Assembly (NCBI RefSeq): GCF_900496995.4
Contig: NC_044005.1
Location: 27,533,363-27,597,362 of the forward strand
Reading direction: 5' to 3'
Length of the DNA stretch: 64,000 nucleotides
Source of the DNA: Aquila chrysaetos chrysaetos
Lineage: Eukaryota > Chordata > Aves > Accipitriformes > Accipitridae
Part shown: piece after piece, positions 1-12,200 of the stretch
Layout: the number at the start of each line of letters is the position of its first letter
Numbering within the stretch: the first letter of the stretch is position 1
The notes under the pieces: model-generated
What the model saw: only the letters and a program-made list of their open reading frames with translations
Database searches by the model: none
What the model was told of the DNA's origin: nothing
Program-made: the position numbers and the translations under genes

Positions 1-2607
1 TGATTGAGAAAGGAGTAAAAGAAGGTGCCAGCCTTCTTCTGGATGGACGTAATATCAAAGTGAAGGGCTATGAAAATGGCAATTTTGTTGGGCCAACAAT
101 CCTTGCCAATGTCAAGGTAAGATGACCAAAACCAGTGCTTGATAGTGTATATTGCAGGGTCAACTGAAAAACGGGTTACCCAAATCAGTCAGTAATCAAT
201 AATCACCAGCTAGAAAGCCCATAAATGGCTCAGCCTTCCCTTGCACAATTCCAGTGAAGTGCTCATTGTAATGCTGTCGTGGAGGTGATAAAAGAATTTG
301 CAGTAGTGCAGCATACTCTGAATGAGGTTAATGATCTTAACTTGAATAGATTGCAGCCAATTAAAAGAAGATAGGGGCAGTTTGTACTGTGTTAAACTAG
401 ATGTCCGTTGAGCCTCCGTCTCTAGTAATGGCCAGCAGCAGATACCTAAGGAAGAGTATGATGAACAGCCAAACTTGCAATTTTCCTTCCTCCATTACAC
501 GTTCCTGCAGTTTGCAGTTTAAGTACTTGCAGAAACAGAAGTTAAATATTTGTGGAAATCTTCACGAGAATAATACAGGATAAGGTACAAAATCTTTGTT
601 GTTGAACATATTCGCAACTTCGTTGAGTCAGCCTCTCTACATAATGCATGGTGTGCAACAGATGGACACTATTATGGGGGAATATTCTTCAGCAGGTACA
701 CATCCACATGAGTTTTCATACCTAAATTCATTCTTTTATATTTATGCAATTAGCTAGTATGATTTCCTTAATATTTAAGTATTCATTCCTCATGGGCCTT
801 TTGGTAAGTGATTCCATGATAGCAAACCCATCTTGATAATTCTGCTATTGTACTTTGTATTCTTAGGATTTTATGGATTTTATGCTATTACATAATTCAG
901 GCTTTTAATCTATCTCAGAATTTTCTTGCCTAATTTTCATTAAACATCTTAAAATACTTCACTTTCCTGTGATGTGTCATAAATATTGTTAGGTATTCAA
1001 AACCAAAAGTTTCACTGAGATATTGTGATTCTTAGTTTTCTTATACAGTGGTTAATAATATCGTAAGCCACGTAAAACTTACACCTTGTCAAATGAATGT
1101 TTTGTAGTTTGCTGTATTAGCTATTAGTGATTAAAGTACTCTCCAACTGGTGGGTTTTTATGTGTCAGACGTTGCTAATTATCAGACATAAATCCTGGAC
1201 ACCGAGTTGGAAAGGATAGCAGGTTCTAGTCACTTTGTCAACAAGAACTGAAGTAAACTACCCTGCATTAATCCCTGTCTTAATCAGCCTTGGTCAGAAA
1301 AAATCTGTAAGAGAGGTTAGGCAGGCAGTAAAAGCAGAAAGTGCTCTGGAGATGAAAAGTGGTACCCTCCTTAGTGGACGAGATAGATGGCAGGGCATGG
1401 GAAATGGTGAAAAGGCAAAGAGGACTGAAGGATGGCCTGTGGCAATGCAGTATGATGGGTGATCCTAGGAATATCCTGACCATTAGCAGCATGTGTGTTT
1501 ATTATATCCTATTTACGAGGATATTTTTATTATATCCTGTTTATTATATCCTATATACAAGCTGTTTTTTCTGCTGTTTGTCTTGGCAGCCAAACATGAC
1601 TTGCTATAAGGAGGAAATCTTTGGGCCTGTCTTAGTGGTTCTGGAAGCAGACACTTTGGATGATGCCATTGAGATGGTGAACAATAACCCCTATGGAAAT
1701 GGAACTGCAATCTTCACCACCAACGGAGCCACAGCTCGGAAATATTCTCACTTAGTAGACGTGGGGCAGGTATGTGCAAGCTAAAATTGTTGTTCTTAGT
1801 ACTCGCCATTTACAGTGGGTAGCCATCCAGCTGTACTGAATAATCACTCAGCCAACAGTACCCAGCCTCAGATTTAAGGAAAGAAAATGCAGTAACTTTT
1901 GAAGAGTGCTCTGCAGTCTGCTATTTCTTGTGATTAATATGGCAGCTTTCCTTTGGTTTAGGTGGGTGTCAATGTTCCAATCCCAGTACCTCTGCCCATG
2001 TTCTCTTTCACCGGCTCTCGTGCTTCTTTCAGAGGGGACACCAATTTCTATGGCAAGCAGGTAACTGACTGATTCAGAGTACTCTACTGGTTTGAATTGT
2101 GATAAATCACATTATAAATGGCAATGGGGAGATGGTCATCAGACCTCATGAGTAAGGAGACTTTGAAGCCATCTCAACCAGGAAACTGAAGTCCAGCCAG
2201 TGATCACAGCCACCATAACACATGTTACAGTAGCCAATTCCTTTTTTTTTTTCCTTAAATATAAAAAAGCAAGTCTTTTTCCAGGAGATTTAAGAAGGGA
2301 GTAAGAACTAAGTATCAGGCTTTCTCACAGAACCAGCATCTTTGGGGAACTGGTAAAAGGAACAGGCTGACAGGAATTGTTCCCACAGAGGAAAACTCAA
2401 CCCTCTGTAGATAAAGCAAAAACTGTTTGATACACCACTAGTGGAGACCTGAAGAATTCCTAAGGCCAAACATCCGATCTGTGTGTCTCTCCTTTCCTCC
2501 AGGGAGTGCAGTTCTACACACAGCTGAAAACTATCATTTCTCAATGGAAAGAGGAAGATGCCACCGTTACCAAGCCTGCTGTGGTTATGCCAACTATGGG
2601 AAACTAA
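1..2607 (+). CDS. ALDH6A1: ALDH6A1, methylmalonate-semialdehyde dehydrogenase, 3' four coding exons (partial)
   Basis: Mitochondrial CoA-acylating aldehyde dehydrogenase of valine and pyrimidine catabolism, converting malonate and methylmalonate semialdehydes to acetyl-CoA and propionyl-CoA. Coding exons seen: 1-116 (enters in frame at base 3), 1590-1769, 1962-2060 and 2503-2607, with GT/AG borders and all internal junctions in phase 0. They encode about 165 C-terminal residues. Recognisable family segments are [48 protein letters not shown] and [13 protein letters not shown]. The stop is TAA at 2605-2607. The catalytic cysteine exon lies upstream of the window. Order and strand relative to BBOF1 fit the human locus. 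No disruption seen; identification is from remembered family sequence. Confidence 0.96.
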
Positions 2608-4425
2608 ATCACCCCTTGCAGATGCTGTTCCTGGTGCCCTTCTCCTTCTATGCTGCACTTTCCAGCTTTGTCCTGACTATCATCATTTCCTTGGGAATGA
2701 ATAGAAAGCTCCATTTTCTCAAGTACCTCTGTTTCTGTGCACATCAGGCAGGCTCATGTAATGCACAGTCTGGGCTTACTGTTGCTGTCAAGTGTTTTTT
2801 GGCTAGCTGAACTCAATTTTTTTTTCCTACAACCTATGACAGATGAAACAACCCTATCTAATTGAAAGGGCAGACAGTGAGATTGGTCTTAATTTGTGTT
2901 TCTTTCCAGACCCTCTGAACTTGAACATTACTCTGGTTTCCACTTCAATATCTTTAGCCTTAGTGACTCACTCCTGGCTACATCTTGTAGCAGTTTTCTT
3001 TACCTCTTTATCTTACATGTTAAGATTTTGAGTTCACCTTACTCAAAGATGAGTACTCATTCTGAGTGACATAACTGGGACACCTTGGGTGTCTCATAGA
3101 AGTGACTTTACATACAACGAAGACAGCAAGTTTGGGAGTTGAAAATGTCAGTCTTTCATCTGTTGAGCAGTTTCCAAAACACTTGGGAAATAGCTTTCTA
3201 AGGATTTTTCAGGAAATCATATTTGATTGCTTGTCTGAGGATGAAAGAAATTCCTGTATGGTACAGTGACATTCACTGTGCCTCTGACAGCTTGAAAATT
3301 TCTGTTCCTGTTGTGCACGTGGCTTGTATTCTCCAGCTTGCCAGCAATTCCATTACACCTGAAGTTGTTTGATGCCTTTTTACTGTGCTAACAGATATGT
3401 GCCTACAGGTCCTGTAACGTAATGAAACTGTAGAAGCAGAAACATAAGCATGTCTATGTATCTTTGCGTCACAGCATCATGTGGGTCTGGGTGGAAGGTG
3501 GAGTAAGTAGATGGGTCAGTAGGAAGAAAGAACACATTTTTTAATCACAAAGCAGCCAGGCCTGTTCTCGTTTTCTTTTCCTGACTATGGCTGTATTTCT
3601 TGTGTTTGATTGATTGACTCCTTGTCACATTTGCTCAAACACAGTCATGTTCTCTAGGGACTGCAGGTCCCATTACTAGAGAAGGATAAGACTTGGTATA
3701 CTGTGTTTTTAAGAATCTGTGCATCTGGAGCTGGAGAGCCTATATTTTTATTCCCGGTTCCTAGGTTATGTAGCCATGAGGGATCTGCAGGGAACTCATT
3801 CAAGCACCTATGGAAAATAATATTATTCTAATGATTGTAACCATTACTTGTTCTAATTAAACAACCTCAATGTGAACACTTTGCATCCTGCCTTCTGGTA
3901 AAGATGCCTTGTAACTGACAGTTATGTATTAGTGCAATTGCTGTGCATTCACTAATGTTTGTATCTTGGTTTTTTTCCTCTGCTATTCCCTGGAGGGAAA
4001 TTCTCACCTTGCAATTTGATTACAGATTAAAAACATGCTAATACATTTCTGCAGAATATGACTGCTCCTTGGTAAGACATTATATAGGTGTGACATTGAC
4101 TTTATTCCCCTTTGCAGAGGCTGGTCTGCGATTCCTGTAACCCATGTATACATCTTCCTTTTACAGTATGTCAAGGACCTCTGTACCATTTCCTCATACA
4201 GCATTTCAAGGAATGCCTTGTTTCTGTTTCCACATACACATCATTTGATCACAAAAACTCCCAAGCTTCACATAAATTACTTTATTACAAACTGAAAATA
4301 TATCTTCATCAAATTACAGCAACACATATATACAGAGTTCTAACCACTAGTCCAAATCCTAGTCCTTTGTACAGGGTCATGTGAGCTTCTGGCTTGGGAA
4401 AGAATAAAATCTTTACTTTAAGAAG
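2608..4425 (+). other. ALDH6A1: ALDH6A1 3' UTR with candidate poly(A) signal
   Basis: AT-rich non-coding sequence follows the ALDH6A1 stop. A canonical AATAAA lies at 4403-4408 and is the best candidate poly(A) signal, giving a 3' UTR of about 1.8 kb. ATTAAA-like variants nearer 3855 are an alternative. The extent is inferred and no transcript evidence is available. Confidence 0.5.
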
Positions 4426-4429
4426 GAGG

Positions 4430-6110
4430 AAAATAACTATATTTCAGATGTATTTCAAACGCAAAGTCAAAGCAGCAGTGCAGCAGAAAGATGATTTAGA
4501 ATTCGCAGCTTTGCTCACAAGATAACTTCCAAAATGAAAAGTGCAGATGAGTTGGTAATTGCTGTGGCTGTTGTTCATGCAAAGGGTGCAGCCACCTTAC
4601 TCTGTCTGTGGTGTTAACATCTGAATATGCGGAAGGATTACTGCAGATGATGAATCTGAAAAGTTGGCCTGCTGTGTAATGAATATGAGGTTGGGAGAAG
4701 CATTTTCTGTGCTGCAAAGGTAAAATATTCTAGGTAAGTCACCATTAAGACATCGGCATTCTTTCATGCACCTGGGAAAGGAATACTAATTAACAGCCTC
4801 TCATACTGTCTACAGTCAGTCACTTTCAAAACGCCTTAATTTTCTTCCTAATCAGTATTGCTATTCTGTCTTTTCTGTTGTCCTATTAAAACCCATTATA
4901 TCTTTACTTTAGAAATTCTAAAATCCAGCTTCTCCTGTAACAAAAGCAGTCTTTATTGTCAAGCTTACCTGCTCCCTGAAGAATTGCAGGAGTATCCCTG
5001 CACCTTCTCCAGACCTGTTCTAGACATTTGTATAATCTTTTCATTTTTCATTTTTTAAACAGATGGTTTTCAGTTGTACTAGAAATACAAATCTTGTATC
5101 TGCCTTTTTTTAGTTAATGAAATGCCTTTTTAGATAAAGCTGCAGATGCTGACTGTTCATGATGTACCTGCCTCATCTCACTGCTGTTACTGCTTTCCAC
5201 CCACCTGTTTATTCTCCTTTTTATTTCAACATTCACTATAAAAAATTAAGCTAAAGAATCTCTCTTCTATATTATATGTATAATCTAAGTATAAGGTATC
5301 TCATAATAGATTTCTTTAGACTCTATTAAAATACAATTTTATACTCAACCCTTTGTCTCCTATTAAAAATTGTTTCTTGCCTGCAGGCAAGATTCTGCAG
5401 TCTAGATTCTCAAAGCTATTTGATACTCCTAAATCCAAAAATTATGTTTGAGAATTGGGCCCTGTGACTTCCGCTTCTGGGTTTTTTTCTCCTTGTCTGT
5501 GTAAAAAAAATGCTACAACTCCCTTCCACTCCCATTTCTGGAAGTGGCGCTCTGCCTCTCCAAAGGAGGTGTCTCTCATCTTTCCATATAAATCCCTCCA
5601 GGGCTCCTGCTTATGAACTTTATCTGGTCATTTGATGTCTGAATATTACATTTTGTTTTGTGTGCTTGACTGCCTCATGTCTGATATGATGGCATGCCAG
5701 AACCCCTCCCTACTTATTCCTCCAGGGTAAGTTGATATTGCTTGCCTTGGAGTATTGCAATTAGCTGTATAGTGTATCTGAGTCTGTATCTGAAAATCAG
5801 GCACATGGATCTTCATCCTGGTCCATCCTCTCTAAGTGAGTCTATACTGAATGCAACGCTAGCTTAATAGATTTTGCCTTTTAATCAAAACTCGCTGTGC
5901 TAGATGAAAATGCACCTCCTTGTATGATCATGGCCTTTCACAAGAGAATCCTCCAAAAATAATAAAGCTGCTTTTCAGTAAGAGGAGGCTTTAAGGCGGC
6001 ATGAGATCAAATTTTTTTCATGAGAGCTGAGTCTTAAATGCCTGCTGCTAAAAGATCAACGTGACCAGAAATTTCAAAATAAATAAAAAATTCTTCTCTT
6101 GTCACACATC
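4430..6110. other. Intergenic stretch between convergent ALDH6A1 and BBOF1
   Basis: No conserved coding exon, RNA gene or recognisable repeat was seen here. It separates the 3' ends of two convergent genes. Open frames in this stretch are short and have no family resemblance. Confidence 0.5.
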
Positions 6111-6112
6111 CA

Positions 6113-6118
6113 TTTATT
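6113..6118 (-). terminator. BBOF1: Candidate BBOF1 poly(A) signal AATAAA
   Basis: On the minus strand AATAAA lies about 140 bases past the BBOF1 stop codon. It is the first canonical signal downstream, implying a short 3' UTR. Inferred from position only. Confidence 0.5.
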
Positions 6119-6257
6119 TGTGTATAGACACACTAATATAGATCTTCAGACAAACTGAAGTATTCTAAAGTGGGAGGGATGACAGAGAAACAATTGCATC
6201 CATTCATATATAACCAGGAGTGAGGAGGTGTTGGATAGTGTGGTATAATTTAGCATC

Positions 6258-9200
6258 TTACCCAATTTTGCTTTCTTCTTTAGTATTGTCAGGAGCTGAA
6301 GCTGAAGTAGCCAAAACTCTGTTGTACTTCCTGTGAGGGAGACACAAGAGCAAAGTAATCCTCATCTAACGCTTTACGCTCAGCCAGGTTTCTAATCCCA
6401 CACCAAACTTATTTTCTAAAATGAACAGCAAGCAAGAAATGCTGGGGCACCTGACCTATTGCAGTACACTCTCCAAAATCAGCACTATGAATCAAACGTG
6501 AGTTCGCTTCACTATAGAATTCTGTATTTTGTGGCAAAATCATTACAATTAAAAGGGAATGAGGAAAACAAAAGTTTTTTTAAAAAACTGGGTTTAATCA
6601 TAAGTCAACTTAAAAAGAAGTGTTTGTATTCCATTCCTCGAGCTTTCATACTCTACAGCTTTATGTGTGCTCTTGTATGTTGGCAAGTACTGATAAAAGG
6701 AGTTAAATCCATGCATAAAAGCTGATGGATGAATCGTTTAATTACACATTTCTTACTTCCACTGTAATAACCTTAACAAAATTTGCTAAAATTCTATTAA
6801 TGTAACTTTTGCTAAAAAAAATAAAATTTAATTTTTAAAAAATTAAATAAAGTCTTTTAACACAGAGAAGCTGATATTCTACCCTAAGCATTAGGTCTCC
6901 CCAAACTACATTAAAAATCATAGCATTTTAGATTTCTCTTTGGGCCCCTCTTATGCCCCAGTTCACTGCTTTTAATATATTTAATGCTGATTGTACTTTG
7001 AATTTCCAGTGTAAGCTATATTTTAAAGTCATGCTTTCAAGTTTCTTATGCAGACAGCTAGAGTAAGTACACTTCTAATAATCTGGTATTTTAATACTGG
7101 CAGATTGCTTTACGGTACTCTTATTAAAAGGAAATATATGTGAGGAGTGCTACTGTCACAATATACATTATTTACTTGTTTGGTAAAGATGGATAGGGAT
7201 TCATTAATGACTGAAAAAAATTAATCCCACTGCAATGAGCAGTTAATTCCCTTCACTTCTCTCTTCCTCAGCACTATCAAAATTTACTTCCGCTTGCTTT
7301 TCTTTTGATACTACACAAAAAGATCTAACAGTATAGTCTGGTGCATGTCCAAAATTAGTATATAGTATATGAAGTTTTTCAAAAGGTTAAATCATCTTTT
7401 TCAAAGGGTTAAAGTATCTCACACCAAGCCACACAGTTAGTTAGATCCTTATGTTAGATTCAGAGTTTCTTGGAATCCCCTGAACTGGAGTTATCAGCTC
7501 AGCTCCTCTAACAGGGAAAGTTCAGCATTCAGCTACTGAAGAAACAGAATATTACCGTGGATTGGTGCCATTCATTTTGGCAAAAAGCAATCGCAGAACA
7601 CGTTCTTTTTGTTCCCATGTCAACTCACTGATATCCACTTTTTCAAACTGGATTTTTTCCCTGAAAAACACAGAAAACATCAATGTATTAGAAGAAAATT
7701 TCAAAGCCATCTCTCTCATGGATTCTGTATGTGTAAAACAGGTTTTAAATTCTAGCTCTGCATTGCTCTTGTTCAGCTATTCATAGCATGTAAATTCAAA
7801 AAATAAATCTGAGCACACAGTGCTGTCTTTTTGACTTCTAAATCTATGGCTCAACTAAGTAGAACAAACCCAATGATTTCTGTTACACATGTAGTGGTTA
7901 TAAATACTGGGAGGGGGAAGGTTAGTACTAATGTGTATTAGTTTCTTGCTTCTGTTTGCACATAAAAGAGTCAATACGTATAACCAAATTTAATTCTCGG
8001 TTCCAGTCTCCCCCTTCTCTTGCTCCAAGGGGAAGCTTCCTTAGATCTCAATAACTACTTTTACCTCTGATTTTTCATAAAGTGTTTCTGCTGTATCATT
8101 TTTGAGATAAGGTAACCTGAACTGAACAAAGCATTCTGACAGATTGTGTGTCGCCAAGTTATTCAATAGCCAATGCGTACTAAGCAAACATTTTATTTGG
8201 GAGTACGATAATTTTGATCTCTCACCAAGGATGTACGCAAGCTTCAGCTATGGGGGACCTTAACTCTGTGGCTTAAAATCCCAGTGCCTGGACACTGCTG
8301 CAGTTTGTAGGCACAGATTTCTAGCAGGAGGTTGGAGACCTGTAATCCTGGCCACTGCAGCATATGTAGCCCTAATTTAAACTAAGATGCATTCTAATAC
8401 AAATTCTGAGATACTCACGCTTATAAGTCTGAGATTTTGTTTTATTCACTATAAAATGTAATCCTGTCAATCAGTACTGTACTGCACTGCATGGGATCTT
8501 GGTTTTGATATGTCAGTGTCTATTTCATGTAATGGCTTAATTTTTAGATTATTATGAAGCTTGAGGAAAACAGCCTTTGAAAACACAGTGCAAAGCAGGG
8601 CCTTCTGACATACAGAAGAACAGTTGAAAAAAGACTGGGTTTGCCATCTACTGGATGTTTCTGTTAAAATGATCAGCAACATAGTAAAGAGCTTTTTGCA
8701 TCTTAACTGTAATTTTTAGGCTTCAGTGTTATTAGCTCACTGGAGTGAGTAAAAAGCAAAAGAGCAATGCCTATAAAACCAAAAATTATTAGAGAATCAA
8801 CAACAATTATTAAAAGGAAACTGCAGAACCACATCTATACTGGAAGTTCTATATCAAATTCGACAGCACATGGCAGGATATGCAAAGAACTCTTTCGAGC
8901 TTATCTTTAATCCATAGAAATAATGACCAAAACCCGATAGCCTAGTTGAAATTAGGTGCCCACAAAGTCATTACTAATTGATGGGATATTATACCTCATA
9001 CAGTTAGTCTCACTACAGAAGCCTCCGCAAGCATTCCAAATCTAGACAATATTATCACGCAAAGGGTACTTTCAGGTGTGCTAGGAAGATAGACATTAGG
9101 TTTTGATGTTTCAATACCAGTAGCATTTCTCTGCTTCCTCTAGGTCTCTGTACACACTATTTGTGCTATTTATGTTGCTTTTGAATGTTTTGATTTTGGG

Positions 9201-12200
9201 AAATTCTTCCTTCCCTGCACATGCCTCCATCATTTTTCTGTAATAGGCAGTTTGGGCTTTTTTCTTATAGTGCTTTCTACTGGATATGATCTCCTGCTTC
9301 ACATGTTCCAGAGCATCTAGGAAGAACCTTTCCACCTCAGTCCTCTCATTTAAGATATTCTGGGCTAGTTTCTTCACTCGGTTCATCTCCCGATCCTTCA
9401 TTTCTAGTAATTGCTGCAGTTTCTTGATCTCCACCATGCTTGCCTGGTTTTCTCTCAGTGCCTGATGCTGTGTTTTCTGAGTCTCTCTCTCAGATTCTCT
9501 GGTCATGCGACATAAGGCCATCTCCAGCTTTGCCACTTTATGCTGCAGATCTCCAATCTGTGCTTTCTGGCGATTGATCTGTAGGATCTTTTTTCGAATC
9601 AAACCCTCATTGGTTTCCTAAAAGATGAGAAGAAATTATTTGGGCTTTTATTTCATTTGCACCAAATCTGGAGGGGTTTTTTCCCCCCCCAACACTGACA
9701 ATGTAGTAAACATGCTGGCACCTTCACACTGGAGAGTGAATACTTCTTTGGGATCAGGTTTTTGTTTACAAGAGAAGCCAGATAAAGAAAGCTTGGTATG
9801 TAGTATATATTACAGAGAGACCTATTCTTAATGGGCTGGCATAGGAAAGCCTTCCTTCTTTCTCCTCCGTAATTAGGATAGAATAAGAGCTCTTCTTCAG
9901 ACAACTCCAAATTCAGTAACTGCGGAGGCAGCTGACCAGGGAGAGGTTAGTCTCAGTAAATTTACATCTGTATACAGATGTACCCCTTCCTGGAGGAGAA
10001 TGAAACAGAATTAAAACCAGAGCAGAAACCTTTTCCTGTAACAGAACAGTTTTGTCCTCTTCTAACTTCTGTTTGATTTTCTTCAGTTCCATTGTCTCTT
10101 TCAGCTGGTAAGCAAATGCACCATGAAGACAAACACTCTCCTTAAACACGTCTCTCCCAGTGCTGTTCAGCTGCCTGGACCAAGGGAAACAAAATCCAAG
10201 AGCTTTCATCACAACCTTTCTTCCTTTTTTTTATATTAAAATCAATATTCCAGTGTCCTAATTTCAGAGCTAAGCTGTAAAATTCTTCCAGGTCTGTACC
10301 AAGTTTTCATAGCTTTGCTTCTAGTCCTACACCTGGACTGGGAGAATGAAGAAAACAGCGGTACCATTGTGATAAAATTACCTCCCGTTGTCACCTGGAA
10401 CTAGCGTGAGTCTTGCAGTTTGAATGTAAGTGCTGACATCACCTTGACATTTGAAATATAAAAACCGCCTAGGTCATCACTGATTTTGCCCTTCAAAGCC
10501 CATGTAGTAACATGGGCAACTTATTATTTAGAACACAATGCTAAAATGGTTTTGTAAAATAGAAAACAGGAAAAGCAAGTGTTTCTTACAAAACAGCCTC
10601 ACACTGGGCGGTCTCTGCCATCATTATTTGCTTTTTCTCAACATCTTCTTCTAGTCTTTTCTGAAAGGGAGAAAAGCCTGTTTAAATTTTGCGTGAGACC
10701 TGTAGCACCGAAGCTAAAATCTGAAACTGTAAATTCTAAAATCACACCCACAGTTTTCAGCCCACCCAACTTCTTGCTAGAGAAAGAATGAACCGCCAAG
10801 GGCACTGAAGTTCCTGGTGGAAGTGGAGAATATGGCCTTTCTGGGATCTTGACATCCCATGTTTTTCCTTGGAAAGCTGCACCTAGCCTCCAACTCATTT
10901 ATCATACTTCTATTTACAGGGGAGATTGTAAAATGCTCACTAAGAAACTGAAAACTATATAAACAAGAGTAGTCAGTAGGAGAAATCATTTTGTTCTAAT
11001 ACAAGTTTATTTAACTGCCTGTCAGCCTTTACCTTTTCTTCAAGAAACCTCCTCTCCAATCTCACAACCAGTTCCTGATATCTCCTGTTTGAAATCTCCA
11101 TACTGTCTTTAAACTATGATAAAAAATAAAATTTCTTTAATAATGGCGTTTTATTTCAGCCATATAACTAGAAGTGTGGATGTACTCTTCAAGAAGAAAT
11201 TTGATAGTCTTTCCTGGCACTAACCACAATCTTCATAAAATTTTTACACCCTCTATAAAATTCACTTAACCTTCTGACTTGTATTACTGCTTTGCTTCCT
11301 CTTCATAGTTCACCCGTGCCCATATTTTCACATCACTGACAGTCATTCACACACACTCTGTCACTGTTTAGTGCTCAGTTTTAGAAATCTGCTTTACTTT
11401 GTCTATTCATTCAGTCATCAAGATCATTCAAAGTCCAACGCCTCAAGTGTTCTTTGAAAAATGCCTGATTAACTCGCATTTAATATCTTAGCTGAAAAGC
11501 AGCTATATATTAATAATCCAAATGCTGTTGACCAATCATTTGTCTCCACAGAAAGCATTTGATGCTGTTTCTAAGCCCCTTCTTGTGGTTGAAAAAAATT
11601 CCAGTAGAGCTGAATCAGCAAGGCACTTGGATTGCTCGAGGCACTTTTTTCATGTCATCAGTCAGCTGGGATACTTTTTTATTCCAGGCTGAAATGTTTT
11701 ACAGGCAATACTACTATTTAGTATTTGTATTATAGCTCCAAAGTATCCCTGATTAGGTCATGTGCTGTATAAGTGCTTAGTGACAGACAGTCCCTAGTTT
11801 TATATTCTAAATGCTTTATGTGGTTGAAAATGTGATACAATACTATCATTCACATCCTAACTGGGCTGACTAGTGAGAAATTAGTCAGACTTATACTGCT
11901 TGTAGTCAAGTGCTAGTTCCTCCACATGTCTTTAAAGTGTGTACTAGATGCTCTAGTCCATCCACATATAAGTTTGTATGATTCATGTTACTCTGTAAAA
12001 AACCAAAAACAACCCTACAGCACTGGACCATTACAGAAATGAGTTCTGGCTACAGAACTTGCATTTTCTCAACCTAGTGCTTTTCCTCACTCTCTGTAAA
12101 CCGTAAAGAAAACAATCCAGTAGATTGGCTATGTCTGTTCTCCTCTACTCCCAAACTCTATGCTGGCATGCAGACAGAAAAGTTGCTTTTTAAATAAATA